A stretch of 27,664 nucleotides of DNA from RGIG7949 sp045628845 (GCA_045628845.1 JAZQQE010000088.1:1-27664), one strand, 5' to 3'. Shown: positions 6,508 through 14,475, counted from the stretch's first letter. The notes: generated by a model not told the origin, from the letters alone. A program made the numbers and translations.

Positions 6508-8412
6508 ATGGCCGAGACCGATGGAAGAAGTGCATATCAGAGCGCGCGAAAGCTTGCAAAAAAGTATCTGTCGGAGCACAGCGGCGACGAGGCGCACGGC
6601 TATCTGCCCGTATTGGAGGACAGGCTGCACGGCGTCGAGATAATGGGCGAAATAAACCTCGGGCTGCACGAGATCCCTCTGCGCCGCATCATCGGCACGA
6701 GGACGGCCATGCGCTCGAATTCCTTTGCAGGCAACTGGATGCCTCTCTTTGCCGACGACACCGAATTCGCCATCAAGTGGCAGAAGCTCTACATGAGCCA
6801 GCTCGAGGAGGGCATACGCGAGCCCATCCTCGTCTACGAGTATCTCAACAGATACTACGTTCAGGAGGGCAACAAGCGCGTCTCGACGATGAACTACGTC
6901 GGCGCCGCCTCCATCTACGGCAACGTCATCCGCCTCATCCCGGAACGCGACGAGAGCAGCCGCGACATCTCCATCTACTACGAATTCCTCGATTTCGACA
7001 AGCGCCAGTTCTTCGATAATCTCTGGTTCTCCTACAAGGGCATGTTCACGAAGCTCGTCGAGCTCACGGAGAACTACCTCGCCGAGCATCCCGAGATAAA
7101 GGACTCCGTCGGTGAGGTCATAAACCATGTGCACAGGAGCTTCCGCGCCGCGTACAGGAGCGTCAATCCCGACGTCAAGGGCATCACGAGCGGCGACGCC
7201 CTGATGGTCTACAATCAGGTATTCGGCTACCCCTACGGCGTGAGCGCCAAGGAGCTCAAAAAGAACATCCGCAACATGACCCCGCAGCTCCTGCTGTTCA
7301 GCGGTCAGCGCTCGACGGACACCGTCGAGGTCACGGACATAGTATCCGCCGGCGAGTCCCGCCGTCTCAAGCCGCGCGGCAGGCTCCACGTCGCCTTCGC
7401 GTTCGACAAGACCCCCGACACCCACGTGTGGACCGGATGGCATTCCGACGCGATAGAGAGGATAGAGCGCAGGTACGGCAGCGTCATCAAGCTCACGAAG
7501 CACTACAACATCGGCGACGGGCCAGACGGCGCCTACGGCGACCTGAAGGCGATAGCCGACCAGCATCCCGCCATTCTCTTCTGCACCTGCCCGACGCAGT
7601 CCGACGCGGCGCTTCGCATCTCGCTGGAAAACCCCGACATGATAGTCATGAACTGTGATATGCCGAGCCTCGGGAAGGACCTCAACACGTATTTCTGCCG
7701 CATGTACGACACCACGTTCCTCTGCGGCATACTCGCCGCCTCGCAGAGCGAGACCGGCATCCTCGGATACATGGACACCGCCATATACGGTTTCTCGCCC
7801 GTGTATGAGATAGACGCCTTCGCCCTCGGCGCGAAGCTCATAAATCCCCGCGCGAAGGTCCTGCAATACGTTCTGACCGGCGTCAACAAATTCAAGGATC
7901 ACGACGTTGCCTGCAAGCTCTTTGCCGAAAACGGCGCGGACGTCGCCTTCTGCCGCCACTCGCCGGAAAACCGCATGGAGAACAAGGCCTTCCCCGAGGT
8001 CTACGCGCAGATATACAAGCTCAGCAGGACGAGCGGTGCGCCGCTCGAAAGCCTCGGCGCGGCGACGCTCGACTGGGAGCCCTTCTATGACAAGGTCATC
8101 AGCGACGCCATCGAGGGCCGCACGAACCTGCTCGACAGCGGGCACATAGGCGGAAACCCCATCCACTTCGGCTGGGGCATCTCCACCGGCATCATGGACC
8201 TCTTCACGAACGACGAGGTCATCGGTGAGAGCAGCCGCAGGCTCGTCCACATCTTCCGCGACCTCGTGCGCGAGGGGCGCTACAATCCCTTTGAGGGCCC
8301 CATCTACGACGACAAGGGCGATCTCCGCATAGAGCCGCACACAGTCCCCTCACTGATGCAGATACAGAATTTCCGCTGGTTCGAGGAATCGGTCAGCCGG
8401 ATAGAGGAGTGA
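6508..8412 (+). CDS. ParB-like N-terminal region fused to a BMP-family binding domain, cytosolic
   Basis: This 634-aa protein has no signal peptide, no lipobox and no membrane segment, so it should be cytosolic. Residues about 293-610 resemble the BMP/PnrA nucleoside-binding fold: it restarts at GRLHVAFAFDKTPDTHVW, and YDTTFLCGILAASQSETGILGYM (400-422) lines up with the YEARYLAGIAAG stretch of the lipoprotein at 5236. Residues 1-290 are not part of a binding protein; RYYVQEGNKRVSTMNYVGA (115-133) resembles the core motif of ParB/sulfiredoxin-like domains, in which a short Gly-Asn-(His/Lys)-Arg loop binds nucleotide. The ATG has GGGAGG 9-10 bases upstream. Xpt starts 10 bp later, so the two are co-transcribed. 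I infer a cytosolic nucleoside or nucleobase sensor, perhaps a regulator, but neither DNA binding nor catalysis is shown. Databases often label such proteins simply as BMP substrate-binding proteins, which hides the extra domain. Confidence 0.8.
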   Translation: MAETDGRSAYQSARKLAKKYLSEHSGDEAHGYLPVLEDRLHGVEIMGEINLGLHEIPLRRIIGTRTAMRSNSFAGNWMPLFADDTEFAIKWQKLYMSQLEEGIREPILVYEYLNRYYVQEGNKRVSTMNYVGAASIYGNVIRLIPERDESSRDISIYYEFLDFDKRQFFDNLWFSYKGMFTKLVELTENYLAEHPEIKDSVGEVINHVHRSFRAAYRSVNPDVKGITSGDALMVYNQVFGYPYGVSAKELKKNIRNMTPQLLLFSGQRSTDTVEVTDIVSAGESRRLKPRGRLHVAFAFDKTPDTHVWTGWHSDAIERIERRYGSVIKLTKHYNIGDGPDGAYGDLKAIADQHPAILFCTCPTQSDAALRISLENPDMIVMNCDMPSLGKDLNTYFCRMYDTTFLCGILAASQSETGILGYMDTAIYGFSPVYEIDAFALGAKLINPRAKVLQYVLTGVNKFKDHDVACKLFAENGADVAFCRHSPENRMENKAFPEVYAQIYKLSRTSGAPLESLGAATLDWEPFYDKVISDAIEGRTNLLDSGHIGGNPIHFGWGISTGIMDLFTNDEVIGESSRRLVHIFRDLVREGRYNPFEGPIYDDKGDLRIEPHTVPSLMQIQNFRWFEESVSRIEE

Positions 8413-8421
8413 GTTTTTGCC

Positions 8422-9003
8422 ATGAAGCTGCTTGAAGATATGATACTCGAGCGCGGCGAAACGCGCCCCGGCGGGATCATCAAGGTCGATTGTTTTCTCA
8501 ATCACAGGCTCGACTATCAGCTCTATCACGAGATAGGCATTGAGTTCAGGCGTCTCTTCGAGGACGTGAAGCCCACCCTCGTCCTCACGGTGGAGGCGAG
8601 CGGCATCGCGCTCGCGCTCGCCGCGGCGCAGAATCTCGGGCTTCCGATGGTCTTCGCAAAGAAGTCCCGCACCTCCAACATAAGCTCCGACCTCCTTCAC
8701 GCGGACGTGACCAGCTACACGCACGGCAACGTCAACGACATCGTCGTCGATAGGAACTATATCTTCCCCGACGACCGTGTCCTCATCGTGGACGATTTTC
8801 TCGCCACGGGCTCCGCGACGGACGGGCTCATCCGCATCGTAAATCAGGCGGGCGCGACCGTCGTAGGCATAGGCATCGCCGTTGAAAAGGCGTTTCAGGA
8901 GGGCGGCAGGAAGCTCCGCGAGGCGGGCTACAACGTCCACTCCCTCGCCCGCGTCATGCTCGATGACGACGGGAAGGTCTATTTCATCCCTGACGAACAG
9001 TAA
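8422..9003 (+). CDS. xpt: Xanthine phosphoribosyltransferase
   Basis: This 193-aa cytosolic enzyme converts xanthine (and, more weakly, guanine) with PRPP to the nucleotide in purine salvage. The protein follows B. subtilis Xpt almost position by position: KVDCFLNHRLD near the start, VEASGIALALAAAQNLGLPMVFAKK in the middle, the PRPP loop VLIVDDFLATGSA (about residues 120-132), and the closing VGIGIAVEKAFQEGG segment. Length equals the family norm. The start is 10 bp after the fusion gene, placing both in one transcript that ends at the terminator at 9008. This pairing ties the surrounding BMP transporter to purine uptake. No purine riboswitch, common ahead of xpt in other Firmicutes, was found upstream. 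Confidence 0.94.
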   Translation: MKLLEDMILERGETRPGGIIKVDCFLNHRLDYQLYHEIGIEFRRLFEDVKPTLVLTVEASGIALALAAAQNLGLPMVFAKKSRTSNISSDLLHADVTSYTHGNVNDIVVDRNYIFPDDRVLIVDDFLATGSATDGLIRIVNQAGATVVGIGIAVEKAFQEGGRKLREAGYNVHSLARVMLDDDGKVYFIPDEQ

Positions 9004-9007
9004 AATA

Positions 9008-9046
9008 AGCCCGCACGGAAGCAACGTCCGTGCGGGCTATTTACAT
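9008..9046 (+). terminator. Intrinsic terminator after xpt
   Basis: AGCCCGCACGGA pairs perfectly with TCCGTGCGGGCT across a 7-base loop, followed by ATTTACATATT. The T-tract is short, but the stem is strong. Confidence 0.75.
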
Positions 9047-9062
9047 ATTATGTATATTTTAC

Positions 9063-9091
9063 TTGTAGATCCGCCCATGACGTGATATAAT
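9063..9091 (+). promoter_or_regulatory. Candidate promoter for the 63-aa membrane peptide gene
   Basis: TTGTAG and a perfect TATAAT are 17 bases apart. The predicted leader to the ATG at 9146 is about 45 bases. Confidence 0.6.
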
Positions 9092-9145
9092 ATATCGTGA
9101 AGATGTGAAACAGACTCTTCTGATCAAGACCGGGAGGTGTTGTAT

Positions 9146-9337
9146 ATGGCAAGCGGAGTAGATTACGAGGCTATAAAGCTGCAGGAGCAGGCCATGCGCA
9201 ACAGAGTGCTCCAGAGAGCCAAGGACCATCCCCCGAAGCCCATGTCCGCTAAAAAGCTCTTTATCATTCTCGGCATCGCCTTCGTCCTCCTCATAGCAGT
9301 GTTCGTCGTTCTCTCTATCAACTGGTATACCATTTGA
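9146..9337 (+). CDS. Small single-pass membrane protein, unknown
   Basis: This 63-aa protein has a charged, probably helical N-terminus (MASGVDYEAIKLQEQAMRNR), a basic KPMSAKK stretch, and then one hydrophobic segment LFIILGIAFVLLIAVFVVLS near the C-terminus, ending in INWYTI. That is the layout of a tail-anchored or single-pass membrane peptide with its N-terminus in the cytosol. The ATG at 9146 is chosen because GGGAGG lies 8-9 bases upstream; an in-frame GTG nine bases earlier overlaps this site. It has its own promoter and a strong terminator, which argues that it is a real gene. No family is recognised. It sits between xpt and the convergent transporter operon. Confidence 0.72.
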   Translation: MASGVDYEAIKLQEQAMRNRVLQRAKDHPPKPMSAKKLFIILGIAFVLLIAVFVVLSINWYTI

Positions 9338-9345
9338 AAAAGCCA

Positions 9346-9385
9346 AAAAGCCCGCCGGAGGGATATCCTCCGGCGGGCTTTCCTT
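9346..9385. terminator. Bidirectional terminator between convergent genes
   Basis: GCCCGCCGGAG (9350-9360) pairs with CTCCGGCGGGC (9368-9378). T-rich sequence follows on the plus strand, and a run of A precedes the stem, giving a T-run for minus-strand transcripts. It would serve both the 63-aa gene and the nupOPQ operon. Confidence 0.85.
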
Positions 9386-9386
9386 G

Positions 9387-9794
9387 TTATTTTTCCGTCA
9401 GCTCGAGATACTGGCCGACTATCGCGAAGTTCTGCAGATCGTCTGCGTCGAGGCCCCTCGTGACGAAGAGATCGTCGTAGATAGGCACGCACTTTCCGAC
9501 ATCCTCGCACTCAACGTGGATGAAGCCGGAATCGAGGTCTATGCCGACGGTCACGCCGTCGACCGAATACACGGCGATATGCGCGCCCGCGTCCGCTCCG
9601 TAGCGTTCCATGGCGCTGAGCGAGACCGTCTGCCGGAAATTCTCGTCCTCTGCTGTCTGCGGAGCGTACTTCCCGCGGAAGTATTCGTCGAGCTCTGCTC
9701 CGCTTATCCTGTTCGGGCGAAGCTGCAGGCCCTTTTCATCAAAGAGCCGCTTCCAGCGCTCCACCTGACTTTTCGTGACCATTGACGTGACCAT
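9387..9794 (-). CDS. Unknown 135-aa protein, last gene of the nup operon
   Basis: This soluble protein has no signal or membrane segment. It starts with a basic helical part (KSQVERWKRLFDEKGLQLRPNRISG, residues about 8-32), contains ELDEYFRGKYAP, and has a C-terminal half rich in predicted strands (HIAVYSVDGVTVGIDLDSGFIHVE). I do not recognise a family; it lacks the HAE and PCxxC motifs of cytidine deaminase, which often follows such transporters. The first ATG at 9794 has GAGGAG nine bases upstream, lying in the last codons of nupQ. The gap to nupQ is 3 bp, so translation is probably coupled, and its function is likely tied to the transporter or to what it imports. The operon terminator follows at once. 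Confidence 0.8.
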   Translation of the reverse strand: MVTSMVTKSQVERWKRLFDEKGLQLRPNRISGAELDEYFRGKYAPQTAEDENFRQTVSLSAMERYGADAGAHIAVYSVDGVTVGIDLDSGFIHVECEDVGKCVPIYDDLFVTRGLDADDLQNFAIVGQYLELTEK

Positions 9795-9797
9795 GGC

Positions 9798-10790
9798 TCA
9801 CCGCTCCTCGCGGAAATAGTTGAGGCCGCAGGAGGCGGGCTGCGCGTGCTCCTTGGACTGGCGGATGCCTGTCACGATGAGTACGATGACCGTCGCGAGG
9901 TACGGAACGATGTCGTAGAGCTGCGACTGCGCGTTATTGAGGCCGAGGTGCAGGTAGTAGCGGAGGATGGAGAGGCCGCCGAACACGAACGAGCCGAGCA
10001 GCGCGCGGCCGGGACTCCACGTTGCGAATATGACGAGGGCGACCGCTATCCAGCCGTAGCCGTTTACGCAGTCGTGCACCCACACGCCGGAGCACGTCAC
10101 CATGACGATATACATGCCGCCTATGCCGCAGATACCGCCGCCTATGCACGTCGCAAGATACTTCATGCGCGTCACGTTGATGCCCGCGGCGTCCGCCGTG
10201 GCAGGGCTCTCGCCGATGGCGCGGAGGTTGAGTCCGCTCCTCGTCCTGGAGAAGTATATCGCGGCAAGTATGGCTATGAGTATGCCGAGGTAAACGACGA
10301 AGTTATACGAGAAGAGGAGCTTACCGACGACGGGGATATTGCTCAGGCCGGGTATGCCGACGCTGAAAGCCTCCTTCGTCTGGTTCGTGACGACTACGAA
10401 GCCGCCCGCCTTGTTGCCGAGCACTTCGCCGAAGAAGTTGCCGAAGCCCGTGCCGAAGATGGACAGGGCAAGACCGGTGACGTTCTGATTGGCGCGGAGC
10501 GTGACTGTGAGGAAGCTGTAAATGAGAGCCCCGAACGCGGCGACGAGAAAGGCCGAGAGCACGGCAATTATCGCCGCTACCCAGCCTATCGGATTTACGG
10601 ACACCTGCTCGTATATGTATGCGCCCGCGATGCCCGCAACGCCGCCCATGTACATCATGCCTTCGACGCCGAGGTTGAGGTTGCCGCTACGCTCGGTGAT
10701 TATCTCGCCGACCGTGCCGAACAGGAACGGCGTTCCCGCAAGCACCGCCGCACAGAGGAATTTGATGATCGTATCGACTATTCCGTTCAT
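9798..10790 (-). CDS. nupQ: Nucleoside ABC transporter permease, NupQ-like
   Basis: This 330-aa integral membrane protein belongs to the BPD_transp_2 permeases that pair with BMP binding proteins. Most of the chain is hydrophobic, with about eight to ten segments. The start region AAVLAGTPFLFGTVGEIITE and the next motif RSGNLNLGVEGMMYMGGVAG are the NupQ/YufQ signature; a coupling loop with RTRSGLNLRAIGESPATADAAGI lies near the middle and contacts the ATPase. The ATG at 10790 overlaps the nupP stop codon as ATGA, and GGAGG lies just upstream within nupP. It would form a heterodimeric channel with nupP. The C-terminus is a hydrophilic tail ending EER. Substrate (purine nucleoside) is inferred from family and neighbours. 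Confidence 0.92.
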   Translation of the reverse strand: MNGIVDTIIKFLCAAVLAGTPFLFGTVGEIITERSGNLNLGVEGMMYMGGVAGIAGAYIYEQVSVNPIGWVAAIIAVLSAFLVAAFGALIYSFLTVTLRANQNVTGLALSIFGTGFGNFFGEVLGNKAGGFVVVTNQTKEAFSVGIPGLSNIPVVGKLLFSYNFVVYLGILIAILAAIYFSRTRSGLNLRAIGESPATADAAGINVTRMKYLATCIGGGICGIGGMYIVMVTCSGVWVHDCVNGYGWIAVALVIFATWSPGRALLGSFVFGGLSILRYYLHLGLNNAQSQLYDIVPYLATVIVLIVTGIRQSKEHAQPASCGLNYFREER

Positions 10791-11908
10791 GCTTCATCCT
10801 CCTTTACGGCCGCAGCGGGCTTTTTGCTCCGGAAAATGAGACGGTAGTTGACGAAGAATTCGCCGCCGAGCATGCACAGGAGTATGATGCCCGTCAGCAC
10901 CTCCGCAGCGGAGGCGGGGATCTTGAAGTCCGTCTGGATGGTGTTCGAGCCCTTGGAGAGTATCGCAAGGAACGCCGAAATGAACACCATTACGAACGGA
11001 TTGAGCCTTGCCAGCCACGCGACCGATATCGCCGTGAAGCCGACGCCGCCCGCCGTGGATTCATTGAGCGTGTAGTCCGCGCCCGAAACTATCAGGAAGC
11101 CGACTATGCCGGAGATGACGCCGGAGATTATCATCGTGCGGATGATGACCTTCTTGACGCTCATGCCCGCGTACTGCGCCGTGCGTACGCTTTCGCCCAC
11201 GACGCTTATCTCGTAGCCCTGCTTGGTGTATTTCAGATAGAAGAACATCATCACCGTCAGCACGAGCACGATTATCCAGCCTATATTGACCCCGAGCACC
11301 TTCGGAAGCCTCGCGGCGGGATTGAACATCGCTATCGTCGGGAAGGTCGTGCCCTCCTTTATCCACGGGCCGTGCTGCAGGTACTTCTCGAAGCCGAGGA
11401 TGATGTAGTTGAACATCAGGGTGAACAGCGTCTCGTTGACGCCCCACTTCGCCTTGAATATGGCGGGGATGAGGCCCCATATGCCGCCGGCGATGGCGCC
11501 CGCCACGAGCATCACGACGAGCAGAAGCGGCCTCGGCAGCTTATCATACCAGAAGAGCGCGAAATAGGTGGCTGCGATGGCGCCCGCCATTATCTGGCCC
11601 TCGGCGCCGATGTTCCAGAATTTCATTTTGAACGCAGGGGTTATCGCCAGTGCCGCGCCGAGCAGCGGGATGGCGATCTTCACGGTCTCTACCCGGGCAG
11701 TTTTCGTTGCCAGAGAGCCGCGCAGCATATCGCCGTATACGGCAAACGGATCGTGTCCGAGGGAGAGTATCACTAACCCTCCGACGATGAGAGCGACGAT
11801 TATCGCAAGTATCCTTATTACCCACGCTATGCCGACGGGAACGTCCGTCCTCGCGGTGAGTCGTACGAGGGGCTCCGCGGCCTCGCGGCGCGTTCTTGCT
11901 TTATCCAC
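10787..11908 (-). CDS. nupP: Nucleoside ABC transporter permease, NupP-like
   Basis: This 373-aa permease is the larger partner of nupQ. A cytosolic basic N-terminus of about 25 residues leads to a first membrane segment (IAWVIRILAIIVALIVGGLV), and the family landmark FKMKFWNIGAEGQIMAGAIAA lies near residues 95-115. The later part has the coupling-loop pattern YEISVVGESVRTAQYAGMSV. Length fits YufP/NupP (about 350 aa). Its start overlaps the end of the nupO ATPase gene by 8 bp and its stop overlaps the nupQ start, so the three transporter genes are tightly coupled. It has a lysine-rich cytosolic C-terminus. Nothing suggests damage. Confidence 0.92.
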   Translation of the reverse strand: MDKARTRREAAEPLVRLTARTDVPVGIAWVIRILAIIVALIVGGLVILSLGHDPFAVYGDMLRGSLATKTARVETVKIAIPLLGAALAITPAFKMKFWNIGAEGQIMAGAIAATYFALFWYDKLPRPLLLVVMLVAGAIAGGIWGLIPAIFKAKWGVNETLFTLMFNYIILGFEKYLQHGPWIKEGTTFPTIAMFNPAARLPKVLGVNIGWIIVLVLTVMMFFYLKYTKQGYEISVVGESVRTAQYAGMSVKKVIIRTMIISGVISGIVGFLIVSGADYTLNESTAGGVGFTAISVAWLARLNPFVMVFISAFLAILSKGSNTIQTDFKIPASAAEVLTGIILLCMLGGEFFVNYRLIFRSKKPAAAVKEDEA

Positions 11909-13448
11909 CGTTCTCGTCCCTCCTCTCGCCTGCCATCATGAGTCCGATCTCGTCCTTCGTGACCGTGCGCGGGTCGACGATACCGGCTACGTGCCCTCCG
12001 CATAGGACCATTATCCTGTCGCACAGCTCCATGAGCACGTCAAGGTCCTCGCCGATGAACATCACCGCGACGCCCTTGCTCTTCTGCTCGTTGAGCAGGT
12101 TGTATATCGTATACGACGAGTTGATGTCGAGGCCTCTGACCGGGTACGCGACTATGAGCACGTTCGGCGCGGAGGCTATCTCGCGCCCGACGAGCACCTT
12201 CTGCACGTTGCCGCCGGAGAGCCTGCGCACCGGCGTCGTCACGCCCGGAGTGACGACCTCGAGGGAATCCTTTATCTCCTCCGCCATAGCGCGCGGGGTC
12301 TTCCTGTCGACGAACATCCCCTTGCCGCGCCCGTAGGATTTGAGCATCATGTTGTCGACCATGTCCATGGAGGCGACGAGGCCCATGCCGAGCCTGTCCT
12401 CCGGGACGAATGCCATCGCAACGCCCTTTTTGATTATCTCCGTCGGCGTCATGCCGACTATGTTTTCGAGCACCTCGCCCGCGGAGTTCTCGCTCTTGCA
12501 GAGTATCGCACCGCCCTGCACCGGGTACAGGCCCGCTATCGCCTCGCAGAGCTCGCGCTGACCGCTTCCCGCGATGCCCGCGACGCCCATTATCTCGCCC
12601 GAACGGAGCGAGAAGCTCACGGCGTCAAGCGCCTTGTGGCCCTCCGTGCCGAGGCAGGTCAGGTCTACCACCTTGAGGAAATCCTTACGCTCGAAGCCGA
12701 CCTCCGGGCGCTCTATCTCGAGGCTTACCTTGCGGCCTACCATGAGGTCCGTCAGAGTCTGCGCGTCGGTCTCGGACGTGTTCACCGTCGCTATCGAGAC
12801 GCCCTTGCGGAGTATCGACACTCTGTCGGAGACGCTCATGACCTCGTTGAGCTTGTGTGTGATGATGACGACCGCCTTGCCGTCGTCGCGCATATTGCGC
12901 AGGATCTTGAAGAGCTTTTCCGTCTCCTGTGGGGTGAGGACGGCGGTCGGCTCATCGAGGATGAGTATGTCCGCGCCTCTGTACAGCACCTTGATTATCT
13001 CGACGGTCTGCTTCTCGGAGACGGACATATCGTATATCTTCTTCGTCGGGTCGAGATCGAAGCCGTACTTCTCCGTCAGCTCCCTTATCTCGCGGACGAG
13101 CTCGCGGCGCTTGACCGTGAAGCTGCCCTTGAGTCCGAGGGTGATGTTCTCCGCGGCAGTCAGCACCTCGACGAGCTTGTAGTGCTGGTGTATCATGCCG
13201 ATGCCGAGGTCGAACGCCTCCTTCGGGGAGCGTATCGCCACCTCTCTGCCGTTGACCGTGATGCGGCCCGCATCGGGATAGTATATGCCGGAAAGGATGT
13301 TCATCAGCGTCGTCTTTCCGCTGCCGTTTTCGCCGAGAAGAGCAAGGATCTCGCCCCTGCGTACCTGCAGAGAGATGTTGTCGTTGGCCTTCGTCGTACC
13401 GAAGCTCTTGCAGATACCCTCAAGGCTTATCGCGTTTTCCTGTGCCAA
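11901..13448 (-). CDS. nupO: Nucleoside ABC transporter ATPase with two ABC domains, NupO-like
   Basis: This 515-aa ATPase energises the BMP/Nup transporter. The first ABC domain has Walker A GENGSGKT (residues 39-46), Q-loop GMIHQHYKLV, signature-like MSVSEKQ (141-147) and Walker B ILILDEPT (161-168). The second domain has a Walker A-like GIAGSGQRELCEA and an intact signature RLSGGNVQK, with the degenerate Walker B LIVAYPVRGLD, as usual in this family where one site is weak. The start is most likely TTG at 13448: GGAGG lies seven bases upstream, the sequence MAQENAISLEGICKSFG begins the family homology, and no ATG or GTG in frame is near. It heads the operon nupO-nupP-nupQ-unknown and has its own promoter, divergent from tRNA-Ser. 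Confidence 0.92.
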   Translation of the reverse strand: MAQENAISLEGICKSFGTTKANDNISLQVRRGEILALLGENGSGKTTLMNILSGIYYPDAGRITVNGREVAIRSPKEAFDLGIGMIHQHYKLVEVLTAAENITLGLKGSFTVKRRELVREIRELTEKYGFDLDPTKKIYDMSVSEKQTVEIIKVLYRGADILILDEPTAVLTPQETEKLFKILRNMRDDGKAVVIITHKLNEVMSVSDRVSILRKGVSIATVNTSETDAQTLTDLMVGRKVSLEIERPEVGFERKDFLKVVDLTCLGTEGHKALDAVSFSLRSGEIMGVAGIAGSGQRELCEAIAGLYPVQGGAILCKSENSAGEVLENIVGMTPTEIIKKGVAMAFVPEDRLGMGLVASMDMVDNMMLKSYGRGKGMFVDRKTPRAMAEEIKDSLEVVTPGVTTPVRRLSGGNVQKVLVGREIASAPNVLIVAYPVRGLDINSSYTIYNLLNEQKSKGVAVMFIGEDLDVLMELCDRIMVLCGGHVAGIVDPRTVTKDEIGLMMAGERRDENGG

Positions 13449-13486
13449 CCGAGCGCCTCCATTCTGTATGGACTCTTGATTATTAA

Positions 13487-13515
13487 AGTATACTTTATTT
13501 AAAAACATATTACAA
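13487..13515 (-). promoter_or_regulatory. Promoter for nupOPQ operon
   Basis: On the minus strand TTGTAA is followed after 17 bases by TATACT, in a very A/T-rich patch, about 40 bp ahead of the TTG start. No guanine riboswitch core is seen in the leader. Confidence 0.7.
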
Positions 13516-13579
13516 CGGAAAATTTGATATTTCGACGCTCCGGATGCCTTGCGGGCCCGCCGCGCGGGGCGAGTTTTGA

Positions 13580-13608
13580 TTGACAAAACGGTCAAGTTAG
13601 TGTATCTT
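13580..13608 (+). promoter_or_regulatory. Promoter for tRNA-Ser
   Basis: A consensus TTGACA and TATCTT are 17 bases apart, ending 34 bp before the tRNA. It is divergent from the nupO promoter about 65 bp away. Confidence 0.7.
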
Positions 13609-13642
13609 GTTATGAGCGGCGCACCACGCCGTAAAATTGCAC

Positions 13643-13731
13643 GGAAGCGTATCGAAGCGGTCATAACGGGCCTGACTCGAAATCAGGTGTACGGCAACGT
13701 ACCGTGGGTTCGAATCCCACCGCTTCCGCCA
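13643..13731 (+). tRNA. tRNA-Ser (anticodon CGA)
   Basis: The acceptor stem GGAAGCG pairs with CGCTTCC, followed by G and an encoded CCA. The anticodon arm CCTGA-CTCGAAA-TCAGG gives anticodon CGA, reading UCG serine codons. The long variable arm (GTACGG-CAA-CGTAC) marks a class II tRNA, and the T arm is GTGGG-TTCGAAT-CCCAC. Total length with CCA is 89 nt. UCG is visibly used in the moderate-expression genes here, while the highly biased lipoprotein genes prefer UCC. Confidence 0.96.
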
Positions 13732-13737
13732 TAAAAA

Positions 13738-13760
13738 GGCGGGCAGCACCCCTGCCCGCC
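13738..13760 (+). terminator. Strong hairpin between tRNA-Ser and aquaporin gene
   Basis: GGCGGGCAG and CTGCCCGCC form a perfect 9-bp stem with loop CACCC. No T-tract follows (CATCAATTTC), so termination may be partial, leaving read-through into the aquaporin gene, which starts 25 bp later. No separate promoter for that gene is evident. Confidence 0.55.
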
Positions 13761-13784
13761 CATCAATTTCGGGAGGTAAAACAA

Positions 13785-14459
13785 ATGAGTTCTTTCAAGA
13801 AGTATCTCGCAGAGTTCATCGGCACCCTCGTCCTCGTTCTCTTCGCCTGCGGTACCGCTGCCGTCGTCGGCTGCGCTACCGATGACCCCAACGTCGCGTA
13901 CCTGCTCACCGCCCTTGCCTTCGGCCTCGTCATCGTCGCCATGGCGTACTCCATCGGCAACGTCTCCGGCTGCCACATCAACCCCGCCGTCTCCATCGCG
14001 ATGCTCGTCAGCGGCAGGATGTCCTTCAAGGACTTCATCGGCTACATAATCGCCCAGTTCGCCGGCGCGACCGCCGGTGCCGCCCTGCTCGGCTGCTTCG
14101 CCGGCTGGGACTGCGGCTTCGGTGCCAACGGCCTCTTCAACGGCCAGATCGGCATCTCCTTCTTCATTGAGGTCGCCCTCACCTTCGTGTTCGTCATCGC
14201 CATCCTCGGCGTGACCTCCAAGGTCGAGAACAGCGGCGTCGCCGGTATCGTCATCGGCCTCACGCTGACCCTCGTGCACATCTTCGGCATCCACTTCACC
14301 GGCACCTCCGTCAACCCCGCCCGCAGCTTCGGTCCCGCCCTCTTCGCCGGCGGCGACGCGCTCACCAACCTCTGGGTCTTCATCGTTGCTCCTCTGGTCG
14401 GCGGCGTCCTTGCGGCTCTCGTGTATAAGCTCATTGCCGGAACGAAGAAAGCCAAATAA
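13785..14459 (+). CDS. aqpZ: AqpZ-type aquaporin
   Basis: This 224-aa channel belongs to the major intrinsic protein family, with six membrane helices and two half-helices. The first NPA box is HINPAVS (Asn66) and the second is SVNPARS (Asn177). The whole selectivity filter of E. coli AqpZ can be placed by spacing: Phe46 in LTALAFGL, His165 in TLVHIFGI, Thr174 and Arg180. NPARS rather than NPARD also separates it from glycerol facilitators, so water is the expected substrate. The ATG has GGGAGG nine bases upstream. Codons are strongly C-ending, as in the lipoprotein genes, which suggests high expression. It lies just behind tRNA-Ser and may depend on its promoter. Confidence 0.94.
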   Translation: MSSFKKYLAEFIGTLVLVLFACGTAAVVGCATDDPNVAYLLTALAFGLVIVAMAYSIGNVSGCHINPAVSIAMLVSGRMSFKDFIGYIIAQFAGATAGAALLGCFAGWDCGFGANGLFNGQIGISFFIEVALTFVFVIAILGVTSKVENSGVAGIVIGLTLTLVHIFGIHFTGTSVNPARSFGPALFAGGDALTNLWVFIVAPLVGGVLAALVYKLIAGTKKAK

Positions 14460-14475
14460 TTTGAAAAAAATGCGA

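Noticed and set aside
9387..9794. Cytidine deaminase, expected after a nucleoside transporter
   Set aside because: The HAE and PCxxC zinc motifs are absent and the protein does not resemble the family.
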